A DNA stretch of 64,000 bases from GCA-003244245 sp963822695 (lineage in GTDB: Bacteria > Actinomycetota > Actinomycetes > Mycobacteriales > Pseudonocardiaceae): positions 310,001 through 374,000 of the forward strand of contig CAWGJH010000033.1 of NCBI GenBank assembly GCA_963822695.1, read 5' to 3'. The position numbers and the translations under genes are program-made. Of the stretch, positions 53,886 through 62,271 are shown in pieces. Numbering within the stretch: the stretch's first letter is position 1; every line of letters begins with the position of its first letter. A model generated the notes under the pieces. The model was not told the DNA's origin, did not search any database, and saw only the letters and a program-made list of their open reading frames with translations.

Positions 53886-54029
53886 GTGAGTAAGCATGAG
53901 GACAAGGGCAAGGACGAAGACGAGAAGACGCGACAAAGCAACGGTCAGGTGCCGACGGGCACACCGGTATCGCCCGAAGAGCCGAAGGGCAAGCACAGTG
54001 CGCCAGACCCAAAGGAGGACGAGGAGTGA
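53886..54029 (+). CDS. 47-residue charged peptide, candidate imiditide precursor
   Basis: GTG 53886 follows GGGAGGGG at ideal spacing. The peptide starts MSKHEDKGKDEDEKTRQSNG, has a Pro/Thr/Gly middle (QVPTGTPVSPEEPKG) and ends in APDPKEDEE. Nearly half of its residues are Lys, Arg, His, Asp or Glu, and it has no Cys, no signal sequence and no hydrophobic core. Its TGA overlaps the GTG of the PIMT-like methyltransferase gene (GTGA, 54026-54029). A charged linear peptide coupled to such an enzyme is the imiditide arrangement, in which one Asp is methylated and closes to aspartimide. Asp6, 10, 12, 41 and 45 are candidates; Asn19-Gly20 is another imide-prone site. Confidence 0.7.
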   Translation: MSKHEDKGKDEDEKTRQSNGQVPTGTPVSPEEPKGKHSAPDPKEDEE

Positions 54030-55219
54030 CCGACCCGGCCCATCTGCTGCGTCGGATGGTCGATGATCTCACGGTGGATGGCGTCCTTGATCCACCGTGG
54101 CGGGAGGCGTTTCTTGCGGTGCCCCGGCACGCCTTCATCCCTGACCTGGTGTGGCAGGAGCAGCGCCGTGAGCTGGTGCCGTTTCACCGGACCGAGGACC
54201 CCGACCGCTGGTTGCGGCAGGCGTACGCACCCAAACAGGCTTTGATCACTCAGGTCGATGACGGAAACCCGGTCGGGCCGGGACTGATCGGGGATAACAT
54301 CTCCAGCTCGGCGAGCCAGCCCAACGTCGTCGCGCTCATGCTGGCCGCCCTGGAAGTGGAGCCCGGTATGACGGTCTGTGAGATCGGCACCGGCACCGGT
54401 TACAACGCCGCCCTGCTGGCGCGGCGGCTCGGAGCCGATCACGTGACCACGATCGAGATCGATCCCACCGTGGCCGCCCAGGCTCGTGCGGCGCTGTGCG
54501 CCACCGGGTTCGGCACCGTCACGATGATCACCGGTGACGGCGCGCACGGCTACCCGCCGCGCGCCCCCTACGACCGGGTGCTGTCCACGGCGGCGGTCGG
54601 GCAGGTGCCGCATGCGTGGGTGGCGCAGACCCGGCCGGGCGGGCGGGTGCTCACTCCGTGGGGAACCGCGTACCTCAACGGCGCCTTGCTGTCGCTCACC
54701 GTGGGCGAGGAAGGCACCGCGACCGGACGTCTGGTGGAGAACGTGGCATTCATGTGGCTACGCGACCAGCGCCTGCCCTGGACGTGGGTCCGTGACTGCG
54801 TGTACGACGAGGACAAAGCCGTGGTGAGCCACACCGGCATCCACCCCGGTCGGGTCACCGACGATTATCACGCGGCGTTGGCCATCGGCCTGCTGGTGCC
54901 GGGGTGCGAATATCGCTACTGCCACGCGGCAAATGACTCCAGCAAGTACACCGTGTGGCTCCTCCACCCGGAATCCCGATCCTGGGCCAGCATCGACTAC
55001 ACACCCAGCGCCGGCACCCATGAAGTGAACCAGCTAGGGCCCCGCCAGCTTTGGGACGAAGTCGAAGCCGCCTACACCTGGTGGGTACAAGCCGGCAGCC
55101 CAACAGCAGAGCAGTGGCGTTTCACCGTGACACCACAGGGTCAACAGGTGGACCTGGCAGGCATTCACTGCCCCGCCCATGATCTGCTGCTCACCCGGGC
55201 CTCAGGGCCGCGAGGTTGA
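54026..55219 (+). CDS. PIMT-like aspartyl O-methyltransferase, imiditide type
   Basis: A 397-residue protein. PCMT-type N-terminus (WREAFLAVPRHAFIPDLVWQ), DNISSSASQPNVVALML near 90, SAM motif CEIGTGTGYNAALLARRLG near 117-135, then IEIDPTVAAQA and QTRPGGRVLTPWG. The C-terminal 180 residues are not found in housekeeping isoaspartate methyltransferases and end in a W-x4-P-x3-WRFTVT motif like that of the methyltransferase at 44686. It should methylate an Asp of the coupled 47-residue peptide in the cytosol. No ATP-grasp, lanthionine or lasso enzymes are next to it, which favours the imiditide class over the others. Its 3' end overlaps the MurG-like gene by 29 bases, convergently. Confidence 0.85.
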   Translation: MTDPAHLLRRMVDDLTVDGVLDPPWREAFLAVPRHAFIPDLVWQEQRRELVPFHRTEDPDRWLRQAYAPKQALITQVDDGNPVGPGLIGDNISSSASQPNVVALMLAALEVEPGMTVCEIGTGTGYNAALLARRLGADHVTTIEIDPTVAAQARAALCATGFGTVTMITGDGAHGYPPRAPYDRVLSTAAVGQVPHAWVAQTRPGGRVLTPWGTAYLNGALLSLTVGEEGTATGRLVENVAFMWLRDQRLPWTWVRDCVYDEDKAVVSHTGIHPGRVTDDYHAALAIGLLVPGCEYRYCHAANDSSKYTVWLLHPESRSWASIDYTPSAGTHEVNQLGPRQLWDEVEAAYTWWVQAGSPTAEQWRFTVTPQGQQVDLAGIHCPAHDLLLTRASGPRG

Positions 55220-56396
55220 GCAGGACGGCGGCGAGGTCGCGGGCGGCGCCCGGGCGACCAAGCCGGGCCGCCTGGGCGGCCATCCCCGCCCGCAGCCCCG
55301 CGTCACCGATCAGCCCGTCAAGGGCTCGCTGGAGATCCTGCGGGGTGGGACGGGCGGCGAGCAGGGCATGGGCCGCCCCGGCCTGCTGGAGGTAACGGGC
55401 GTTGTGTTCCTGCTCGTTGCCGCCGGTGGGGACCAGCGGGATGAGCACCGAGGGTTTACCCAACGCGGTCAGCTCGGCCAGCGTGCCGGCACCGGAGCGG
55501 GACACCACCACATCGGCGAGCGCCAGCACATCGGGCAGCTCCGGGCCGACGAACTCGATCACCCGGTAACGGCCGGCCAGGCTGGCGGGGAGCCGCTCGG
55601 CGCGGCGCAGCAGCTCGGCCAGTGAGCTGGGGCCGCACTGGTGCACCACGTTCGCCCGCCGCAACACCCTCTCGAGCACCGCCTCGACGAGGCGGTTGAC
55701 CTGAACGCTGCCTTGCGCCCCGCCTGTGACGTAAACGGTGGGGAGGGAGGCGTCCCAGCCGGCCCAGCCCAGCGCCGTGACGCCTCGGCCAGCGTCGCCG
55801 GTGAGCAGCTCGGCCCGGATCGGGTTGCCCGTGACCACCGCTCGCCCTCGCGCCACCGCTGGCAGGAGCTCCACGGATGTGGGCGAGGACAGCGCGATCG
55901 CGGTCGCGCGGCGCATCAGCAACCTGTTCGCCAGGCCCAACCTGGTGGTCTGTTCGTGCACCAGCAGCGGAACCCCGACCGCCCTGGCGGCCAGCCCGAC
56001 CGGAACCGCCACATACCCCCCGGTGGACAGCACCACGTCGGGTCGAAACGCGCGCACCACCCGGCGGCCCTGCACCAGTCCCCGGGTCAGTCGTCCAACG
56101 TCGCGCAGGTTCGCTGCGGAGATCATCCGCAGCGGGTTCGCGGAGCGTCGCAGCTTGCCGGTGGACACCGCCTGGAAGGGCAGCGCTTCCTGCTCGGCGA
56201 CGCGGGCCTCCAACCCACCGGCCGAGCCCACGTAGAGCACCTCGAGTCCCACACCCGCACCGTCCAGAAGTTCCCGGGCGGCCCGGATCGTGGTGATCGC
56301 CGGGTAGGTGTGCCCCCCGGTGCCTCCGCCAGTGGCGATCAGGCGCAGCGGGCGGTCCCGAGCGCCCAGACAGCGCAGGGCCTGCTCCAGCGTCAT
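55191..56396 (-). CDS. MurG-like GT28 glycosyltransferase paralogue
   Basis: A 401-residue GT-B enzyme. N-terminal LRLIATGGGTGGHTYPAITT near 18-37 is the MurG G-loop (GGTGGH), DVVLSTGGYVAVPVGLAARA is the second G-loop, YVTGGAQGSVQVNRLVEAV starts the UDP-GlcNAc domain, and VVSRSGAGTLAELTALGKPS is the sugar-binding region. True MurG lies in the division/cell-wall cluster; none of those genes are here, so this is an extra copy that may modify another undecaprenyl- or lipid-linked acceptor. It is convergent with the imiditide methyltransferase gene. Confidence 0.88.
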   Translation of the reverse strand: MTLEQALRCLGARDRPLRLIATGGGTGGHTYPAITTIRAARELLDGAGVGLEVLYVGSAGGLEARVAEQEALPFQAVSTGKLRRSANPLRMISAANLRDVGRLTRGLVQGRRVVRAFRPDVVLSTGGYVAVPVGLAARAVGVPLLVHEQTTRLGLANRLLMRRATAIALSSPTSVELLPAVARGRAVVTGNPIRAELLTGDAGRGVTALGWAGWDASLPTVYVTGGAQGSVQVNRLVEAVLERVLRRANVVHQCGPSSLAELLRRAERLPASLAGRYRVIEFVGPELPDVLALADVVVSRSGAGTLAELTALGKPSVLIPLVPTGGNEQEHNARYLQQAGAAHALLAARPTPQDLQRALDGLIGDAGLRAGMAAQAARLGRPGAARDLAAVLLNLAALRPG

Positions 56397-56548
56397 GGTG
56401 AGTTCGGGCTCCCTCGGTGTGGCACGTCAGGGTGGAACACGGCGACCCGCCCCGGGAGCGAGCTGTCTAGCATCAGATCGCCCACCGGCACCCTAATGCA
56501 GCCCCGCGTAAGATCAACTCTACCGTTGCGGTGCGCACCGACCAGGGT

Positions 56549-57757
56549 TCACCCGATGGGCGTGACTCCCAGGCGCCAGGCCAGGCCGCGCAGCTCGCGG
56601 CCGCCGGCGTCGCGCCGGGCCTGGCGCAGCAGGTCGGCGAGGGCTTCGCGGACAAACACGTCGTGGTAGATCAGCTGCGGGGCGAGCTGCTCGGCGTGCA
56701 GCAACACACGCACGCCCTTTTCCCGGGTTGTCTTCGCGGCGATCAGAGCACGGCCGAGGTCGGCCCAGAACTGGGCCTGGCGGGAATTGGGTAGCAGTTC
56801 GGGGTGCACCGTCTTGGCGGCTTGCACGGCCTGGCCGGGCTCGCCGAGTTCCACGGCGAGGCTGGTGCGCCAGATGCCGACGTTGGTCGGTCCGAACCAC
56901 AGGTTCGCCCAGGTGCCAACCTCGGTGTTCATCCGGGCCGCCAGCGCCGAGGCCTCGTCGAGGTGGGTGGCTGCGGTGTCGTGGTCGGCTTGCGCTGCGG
57001 CTGCCAGCGCGGCGGACAGGTGCAGCATTCCGCATGCCTGCAGCGCGTCGCTGGAGTCCAGCTGGCTGGTCAGCGTCTGGGCCGCAGCCACTGAGCGGCG
57101 GTACTGTGCGGCCCGATCGAGCAGGCCGGTGGCGGCGCCGCGCAGCCAGGCCGCATAGCCCAGCCAGAGGGGATCGTCCAGGGCCTGGGCGCACTGCGCC
57201 ACGGCGCGGGCGGCCAGCGTCGGCAGCCCGCGCACGCCCAGGCGTCTGGTCACCGTCGCCGCCGAGCTGTACGCGCTGATCAAGCCCAGCAGAATCTCTC
57301 GCCGGTAATCGGGCATCCGCACGTACGCGCCGTGTAGCTGCCCCAGCAGCACCGGTGTCAGCTCGCCCTGTGCTGCGTAATCCGCGCTGTAGTGCAGCAG
57401 CTTGTCCAGGAGCTCCAGGTCAGCGGCGAGCTGCGGCCAGGCCGGCACGGTCAGATCTGGGTCGATGCCCAGCTCGTAGCGCTCCAGCGCGATCTCGATA
57501 CCGATCAGCCCAGCGTGCGCCTCGGAGCTGACCACATCCTGGGGCGCCCAGGGCTGCCCGGTCACCTCAATGGGATGCACCCGCAGCGCGCGGGCCATCG
57601 CTTCCAGCGTGTGGCGGTTGGTCACGGCCTTGTCGCCGCGCTCCACCTGACCCCAGGACGAGACGGACAGCCCAGCCACACCGGCCGCCTCCCGCAGGCT
57701 CAGCCGATGCCAGCTGCGTATCTCCCGCAGCCGCCCGCCCAACGTCGTCTCTTCCAC
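56549..57757 (-). CDS. XRE-family HTH regulator with TPR-like domain
   Basis: A 402-residue regulator. GTG 57757 (VEETTLGGRLREIRSWHRLS) has GAGGAGGAC just upstream. The HTH at 8-62 includes LREAAGVAGLSVSSWGQVER. A helical repeat region (about 75-400) follows with SADYAAQGELTPVLLGQLHG, ARAVAQCAQALDDPLWLGYA and DTAATHLDEASALAARMNTE. It is typical of actinobacterial regulators that sense a small peptide or metabolite. A damaged copy of its C-terminal half lies directly upstream. Confidence 0.85.
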   Translation of the reverse strand: MEETTLGGRLREIRSWHRLSLREAAGVAGLSVSSWGQVERGDKAVTNRHTLEAMARALRVHPIEVTGQPWAPQDVVSSEAHAGLIGIEIALERYELGIDPDLTVPAWPQLAADLELLDKLLHYSADYAAQGELTPVLLGQLHGAYVRMPDYRREILLGLISAYSSAATVTRRLGVRGLPTLAARAVAQCAQALDDPLWLGYAAWLRGAATGLLDRAAQYRRSVAAAQTLTSQLDSSDALQACGMLHLSAALAAAAQADHDTAATHLDEASALAARMNTEVGTWANLWFGPTNVGIWRTSLAVELGEPGQAVQAAKTVHPELLPNSRQAQFWADLGRALIAAKTTREKGVRVLLHAEQLAPQLIYHDVFVREALADLLRQARRDAGGRELRGLAWRLGVTPIG

Positions 57758-57813
57758 ACCGTCCTCCTCTCCCTGATACTGCCCCGCTGGGGTGGTGCAC
57801 ACCAGGGCCAGCT

Positions 57814-58330
57814 TCACCCGCGGGGCGCGATCCCCATCCGCCAGGCCAGGCCGCACAACTCACGGCCACCGGCCTCGCGCCGGGCCTAACGCAGCAGACC
57901 GGCGACCGCTTCGCGGACGAGCAGGTCCTTGTGGATAAGCTGGGGAGCAAGCTGCTCGGCGTGCAGCAACACGTGCACACCCTTCTGACGGGTCTTCTTT
58001 CCAGCGCAGAGAGCGCGGCCGACATAAGACCAGAACCGGGCCCTGGCGGCGCTTGGGCAGCAGTTCCGGGTGCACCGTTTTAGCGGCCTCCAGCGCCTGA
58101 CCATGCTCGCCGAGCTCCAAGGCGAGGCTGGTGCGCCAGGCCCCGATGTTGGCCGGCTCGAACCACAGGCTGGCCCAGGTGCCGGCCTCGGTGTCCATCC
58201 GGGCCGCCAGCGCCGAGACCTCCGCAAAGTGAGTGGCCGCAGTGTCGTGGTCACCGTGCGCCCCGGCCGCCTTCGCCGCCATGAGGTGCAGCATCCCGCA
58301 CGCCTGCACCGCCCCGACATGCGGAGGATG
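57814..58330 (-). pseudogene. Truncated, mutated duplicate of the XRE-TPR regulator
   Basis: Starting at VQACGMLHLMAA the minus strand repeats the C-terminal 170 residues of the downstream gene: DTAATHFAEVSALAARMDTE, AGTWASLWFEPANIGAWRTS, KTVHPELLPKRRQG. It then shifts frame to VHVLLHAEQLAPQLIHKDLL and meets a TAG where the intact gene has a Gln codon, before ARREAGGRELCGLAWRMGIA. The HTH half is absent. It is a tandem partial duplication now decayed. Confidence 0.8.
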
Positions 58331-58353
58331 CTGCGGCCTGAGCCGATGTTTTT

Positions 58354-58620
58354 GTGCACCAGCGGTGCACACCGGCCAGGTTCACCCGGCCAGGAGGCGT
58401 CCCAGCCAACAAGCTCTGGGTGGCCGATGTGGAGATCGAGCAGCGGGTACAGGTCCGGATCGCCCGGCAAACGCTGTTCACTAGGGTCACCGACCCGCCC
58501 GTGCCGCAGCTGCCGCGGTGTGATCACCGGGACGACGGCGAGATCGACATCGCTGCCGTACTCGACGTCGATGGCGACCCGGACCGCGTCGTGGGCCTGG
58601 ATCTGCGATTCGGTCCGTAA
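58354..58620 (+). CDS. Uncertain 88-residue frame next to the regulator duplicate
   Basis: A plus-strand frame from GTG 58354 with strong G/C third positions, ending GEIDIAAVLDVDGDPDRVVG. The first 25 codons resemble the antisense of the regulator region and are probably not coding, so any real gene would be a fragment. The minus strand is open here too. I could not match either to a family. Confidence 0.25.
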   Translation: MHQRCTPARFTRPGGVPANKLWVADVEIEQRVQVRIARQTLFTRVTDPPVPQLPRCDHRDDGEIDIAAVLDVDGDPDRVVGLDLRFGP

Positions 58621-58687
58621 TGGCGGGAATTTATGATCAGACCCGCGTCCAGGCGAAGAGCGGGACAAACTGTAAAATTATCAGTCG

Positions 58688-59353
58688 TTATTTTACCCGC
58701 ACGCTCCTCTGGCCCTGAAGAATAGTGCAGCCTTTGGGTAAATCTGGGAAAGAATCATAATTGTGCATAGCGGAGAGGTTTTTAGCGCAGTCCGCATTCG
58801 CCTGCACGGCGTAGTAGACGACATTGCCTCCCCTGTCAGACGGATTACCCACGCTCTCGTCGGTGACGCTCCAAGGACCATCTTTGGTGCGGACAGGAGA
58901 GAGACCCGCCGCCCCGGGGACCAGGTAGAAGCTTCCGCCGACGTCGTGCCTCGACAGTATCCAGAGCGTGTCGCCACCAAGCCCGGTAACACTGCCCGAC
59001 ACGACAACGTCCTGGCCAGGGTTAATCCCGGAGCCCTCCGGCGGAGAAACGAACTCGACCTGCGCTATGTGGCCAGGTAGAGGTATGTCACCGCCGTCTC
59101 CAGGTGTGGGACGCGTCGATGGCGGGCTAGGCGGCGCCGTGGCCGGTGGCGGGGTGGCTGCGGGGTTTGTGGGCCCGTGCTCGATCCAGGCGGCCACCAC
59201 AGCTCCCGCTGCAGTGATCAACGCGGCTATCACGGCGGAGATCAGACTGATCTTCGCAACCCTGGGCTCATCGCTGCTCTTCTTGCGCTGGCGCCCCCGT
59301 GGCGACCGCGAAACGCCGCTTGAGCTGGGCTTCCCGGTACGGATGACGACCAC
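58688..59353 (-). CDS. Membrane-anchored protein with Pro-rich stalk and Ig-like domain
   Basis: A 221-residue protein: basic N-terminus (RSPRGRQRKKSS), one membrane helix near 36-55 (SLISAVIAALITAAGAVVAA), a Pro/Thr/Ala-rich stalk (66-90), then an outer domain with NPGQDVVVSGSVTGLGGDTL, WILSRHDVGGSFYLVPG and a final LPKGCTILQGQRSV. The outer domain resembles that of the protein at 27862-28452: a GxVxGL turn, LW and FYL/LYF strands and a late LP turn. Probably surface-exposed; function unknown. Confidence 0.65.
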   Translation of the reverse strand: MVVIRTGKPSSSGVSRSPRGRQRKKSSDEPRVAKISLISAVIAALITAAGAVVAAWIEHGPTNPAATPPPATAPPSPPSTRPTPGDGGDIPLPGHIAQVEFVSPPEGSGINPGQDVVVSGSVTGLGGDTLWILSRHDVGGSFYLVPGAAGLSPVRTKDGPWSVTDESVGNPSDRGGNVVYYAVQANADCAKNLSAMHNYDSFPDLPKGCTILQGQRSVRVK

Positions 59354-59593
59354 CTTAGCGCGCGCTCACGGAGTGTTGCGGAGTATATCCGTGAAGGTAG
59401 CTGTAGTGGCCGCGGCCAACCACCCCGCTGAATCAGCAACCGTAGTCGGGTCAGAACGGGTTGTTGAAACCTGACTGGGAGGAGTCGTCGATCTCCACGT
59501 CAGATCCACATCGGCGAGGTCAGCACCGACACAGCACAACAGGCAATACTGGCCGGACATGCGGACCATGGACACGACGGGCAGGACGCAGTG

Positions 59594-61653
59594 ATGGTCG
59601 AGGCCTCCGGAGCGTGTGCCGGCGTTGACGTCGGGGGAACGTTCACCGATGTCGTGGTGCATGCCGCCGGGCACCGGCCCCGGGCGGTGAAGGTGCCGAC
59701 CACCCCAGGCAACCAGGCGGTGGGTGTGCAACGGGGTGTCGAGCGAGCGTGGCCCGGCGCGGCGTTGCGGCTCCTGCCGCACGGCACCACCACGGCCACC
59801 AACGCGGTGCTGGAACGCACGCTCGCCCGGACCGTCCTGGTGACCACCGACGGGTTCGCCGATGTGCTGCAGATCGCCCGGCAAGACCGGCCCGCGCTCT
59901 ACGACCTGACCGTCACCCGCCCCGAGCCGCTCGTGCCGCACGACCGGGTGGTGACCGTCATCGAGCGGACCAGCCCGGACGGCAAGGCGGTCATTGCGCT
60001 GACCGACGAGGAGGTCGAGCGGGTGGTGCGCCAGGTGCGGCGTCTGGAGCCGGAATCGGTGGCGGTGAGCTTGCTGTTCAGCTACGCGGGCGACGAGCAC
60101 GAGCGCCGCCTGGCCGACGCGTTGGCCAGGCTCGACGTGCCGATCACCCGATCCAGCGCGCTGCTGCCGGAGTTCCGCGAGTTCGAGCGGGCGTCGACGT
60201 GCGTGCTCAACGCCGCCGTCGAGCCCGTGATGCGCCGCTACCTGTCCAACCTGACGGACCGGCTGCCCGGCCCGACGATCACCGTGATGACCTCGGGTGG
60301 CGGCACCGCGGGCGTCGATTTCGTGGCAGCCGCCCCGGTGCACACGTTGCTGTCCGGGCCCGCCGCCGGTGTCGTCGCGGCGGGTGCCGTGGCGCGGTCC
60401 GCCGGCTTCGAGCACGCGATCGCCTTCGACATGGGCGGCACGTCCACCGACGTGTGCCTGATCAGGAATGGCCAGCCGGAGGTGTCGAGCACCGCGCAGA
60501 TCGCCGGGTTGCCGTTTCGCACCCCGGCGGTCGGGATCCACACGGTGGGCGCGGGCGGCGGGTCGATCGCCTGGGTCGACGCCGGCGGTGCGCTACGGGT
60601 CGGCCCGCGGTCGGCGGGTGCCGATCCCGGCCCAGCTTGCTACGGGTTGGGTGGCACCGAGCCGACGGTCACCGACGCGCACTGCGTGCTGGGCCACCTC
60701 GATCCGGATCGGGAGATGGGCTGGGGCGGCTGCGGCTGGACGTCGATGCGGCCGCGCGCGCCGTCGGCGCGCTACCGGAGCCGGCCGGTGGGGCAACCGG
60801 GATTCTCGCGGTGGTGCGGGCCACGATGGCTCGCGCCCTGCGCAAGGTCAGTACCGAGCGCGGCATCGACCCGGCGGGGGTGGCGCTGGTCGCCTACGGT
60901 GGCGCCGGCCCGCTGCACGCGACCGCGCTGGCCCGCGAGTTGGGCTGCCGCGCGGTGGTGGTGCCGCCGGCACCGGGAGTGCTCAGTGCGCTGGGCCTGC
61001 TGCTCGCGCCGGCCCGCTATGAGGCGTCCCGGACGGTAATGGCGCAGGCCGACGACGATCTCACCGACGCCTGGCAGGCGCTGGAGGCACAAGCCCGCGA
61101 GGAACTGGAGCGCCAGGGGGTGGCGGGCGGGATCACGCTGTCCCGCCTCGCCGACGCCCGCTACGCCGGCCAGTCCCACGAGCTGCGGATCGTCGCCGAC
61201 GCCGGGGTGGATCTGACGCAATTGCTGCACCGCGCGCACCGGGAGGCCTACGGGTACGCCATCCCCGACGAGCCCGTCAGGATCGTCACGCTACGGGTGG
61301 TGGCGCGGGGTGAGCCGATCCTGTCGCAGCCACCGGGTGACTGGGATCAAGGGGAACCCGCTCCGGAGCGGTCTCGCACGATCGGCATCGCCGGCCAGAC
61401 CCTGAACGCGCGGGTGGTCTCCCGAGCGGGGCTGGCCGCCGGGGACGAGGTCAGCGGCCCAGCGTTGATCGAGCAGCCAGACACCACCACGGTGCTCGCT
61501 ACCGGCGAGGTCGCCATGGTGGACGACGCCGGCAACCTGGTGGTGTCGCCAACCCCGCTATCTGAGACCACAGCACCCACTCCACACGGCCCACTTCCTC
61601 GGTATCGATCGGCTCCCCGATCCACTCAGTTGCCCGCCACAAAAACACGTTGA
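59594..61653 (+). pseudogene. hyuA: Hydantoinase/oxoprolinase subunit A with a single-base frameshift
   Basis: ATG 59594 starts a HyuA protein: GVDVGGTFTDVVV near 10-22, LPHGTTTATNAVLER near 58-72, FDMGGTSTDVCLIRNGQP near 278-295 and GVGAGGGSIAWVD. Near 60722 the frame breaks within DPDREMG; skipping one T gives GRLRLDVDAAARAVGALP and the rest of the domain (LVAYGGAGPLHATALARELG). The end is also odd: after GNLVV the frame runs on through the antisense of a Nudix relic, so the true stop has been lost. It would act with HyuB on a 5-membered lactam or hydantoin using ATP. Confidence 0.85.
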
Positions 61654-61800
61654 CCGGCGCGATGACCTACGGCGGCAGCGGCTCGAAACTCACCAGGTAG
61701 TAATCCCACCGCGCCGCGTTCGGCGGCTCCACGTCCACCAACCCCAGCCGCACCCACCGGTTGTCATAGATCGTCTTCTCCCCGAACGTCTGCTACCCGC
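61556..61800 (-). pseudogene. Nudix hydrolase relic between hyuA and hyuB
   Basis: On the minus strand FGEKTIYDNRWVRLGLVDVE then PPNAARWDYYLVSFEPLPP is the N-terminal part of a Nudix protein; after a gap, VNVFLWRATEWIGEPIDTEE then VGRVEWVLWSQI is the C-terminal part. The Nudix box between them is deleted and stop codons interrupt the rest. It is antisense to the 3' end of hyuA. Confidence 0.65.
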
Positions 61801-61830
61801 CGCGCTCCTCTTCACAGTCGTGAGGGTTAC

Positions 61831-62271
61831 TTGACCGCCGAAGCGCGCAGACTCGCAACGCTCGCCGAGGGCGGCCGCGCTCCAGCGTTCAGCTACCCCG
61901 ACCTACCGCACTGGAACCCTCCGCGGAGCCAACTCGACGCGGTCGGGCTAGCCGACGATCGTCCGGCCTTGGCGGGCCTCGGCTGGCTGCGTGACCTACC
62001 GCAGAGCGACCCGATCACCCATCGAGGATCTATTTGGCGCTGGACGCAGGCCAACTTCGGAGCAACGTTCCTCATTAAGACAGTGTCCGCGTTCATCCTG
62101 TCCACGGTGGTGCCCTGCGCTCAGGAAGTAGTGCACCGCAGTCGTGACATCAGGATGTCAGCTGGGGCATACGAACAGTTCCTCGCTGAGCTGGACCGCC
62201 CAGCGGAAAGCGTGCCGGCGTTGCGTGAGCTCTTCTCCCGACCTCGCAGAATCCAGTTCGGTGAGTCCTGA
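61831..62271 (+). CDS. Chimeric DUF1778-type antitoxin frame
   Basis: The second half (about residues 80-146: TVSAFILSTVVPCAQEVVHR, SRDIRMSAGAYEQFLAELDR, LRELFSRP) is the C-terminal part of a DUF1778 (TacA-type) antitoxin, which blocks the acetyltransferase toxin. The expected N-terminal ribbon-helix-helix DNA-binding part is missing; instead the frame opens with 80 unrelated residues (LATLAEGGRAPAFSYPDLPH). The TTG start is uncertain. The stop lies 11 bases inside the toxin gene. Either a fusion protein is made or only the toxin-binding tail from an inner start. Confidence 0.6.
   Translation: MTAEARRLATLAEGGRAPAFSYPDLPHWNPPRSQLDAVGLADDRPALAGLGWLRDLPQSDPITHRGSIWRWTQANFGATFLIKTVSAFILSTVVPCAQEVVHRSRDIRMSAGAYEQFLAELDRPAESVPALRELFSRPRRIQFGES

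Noticed and set aside
53886..55219. Housekeeping protein-isoaspartate methyltransferase
   Set aside because: The enzyme has about 180 extra C-terminal residues and is coupled to a charged peptide gene, unlike the usual 210-230 residue repair enzyme.
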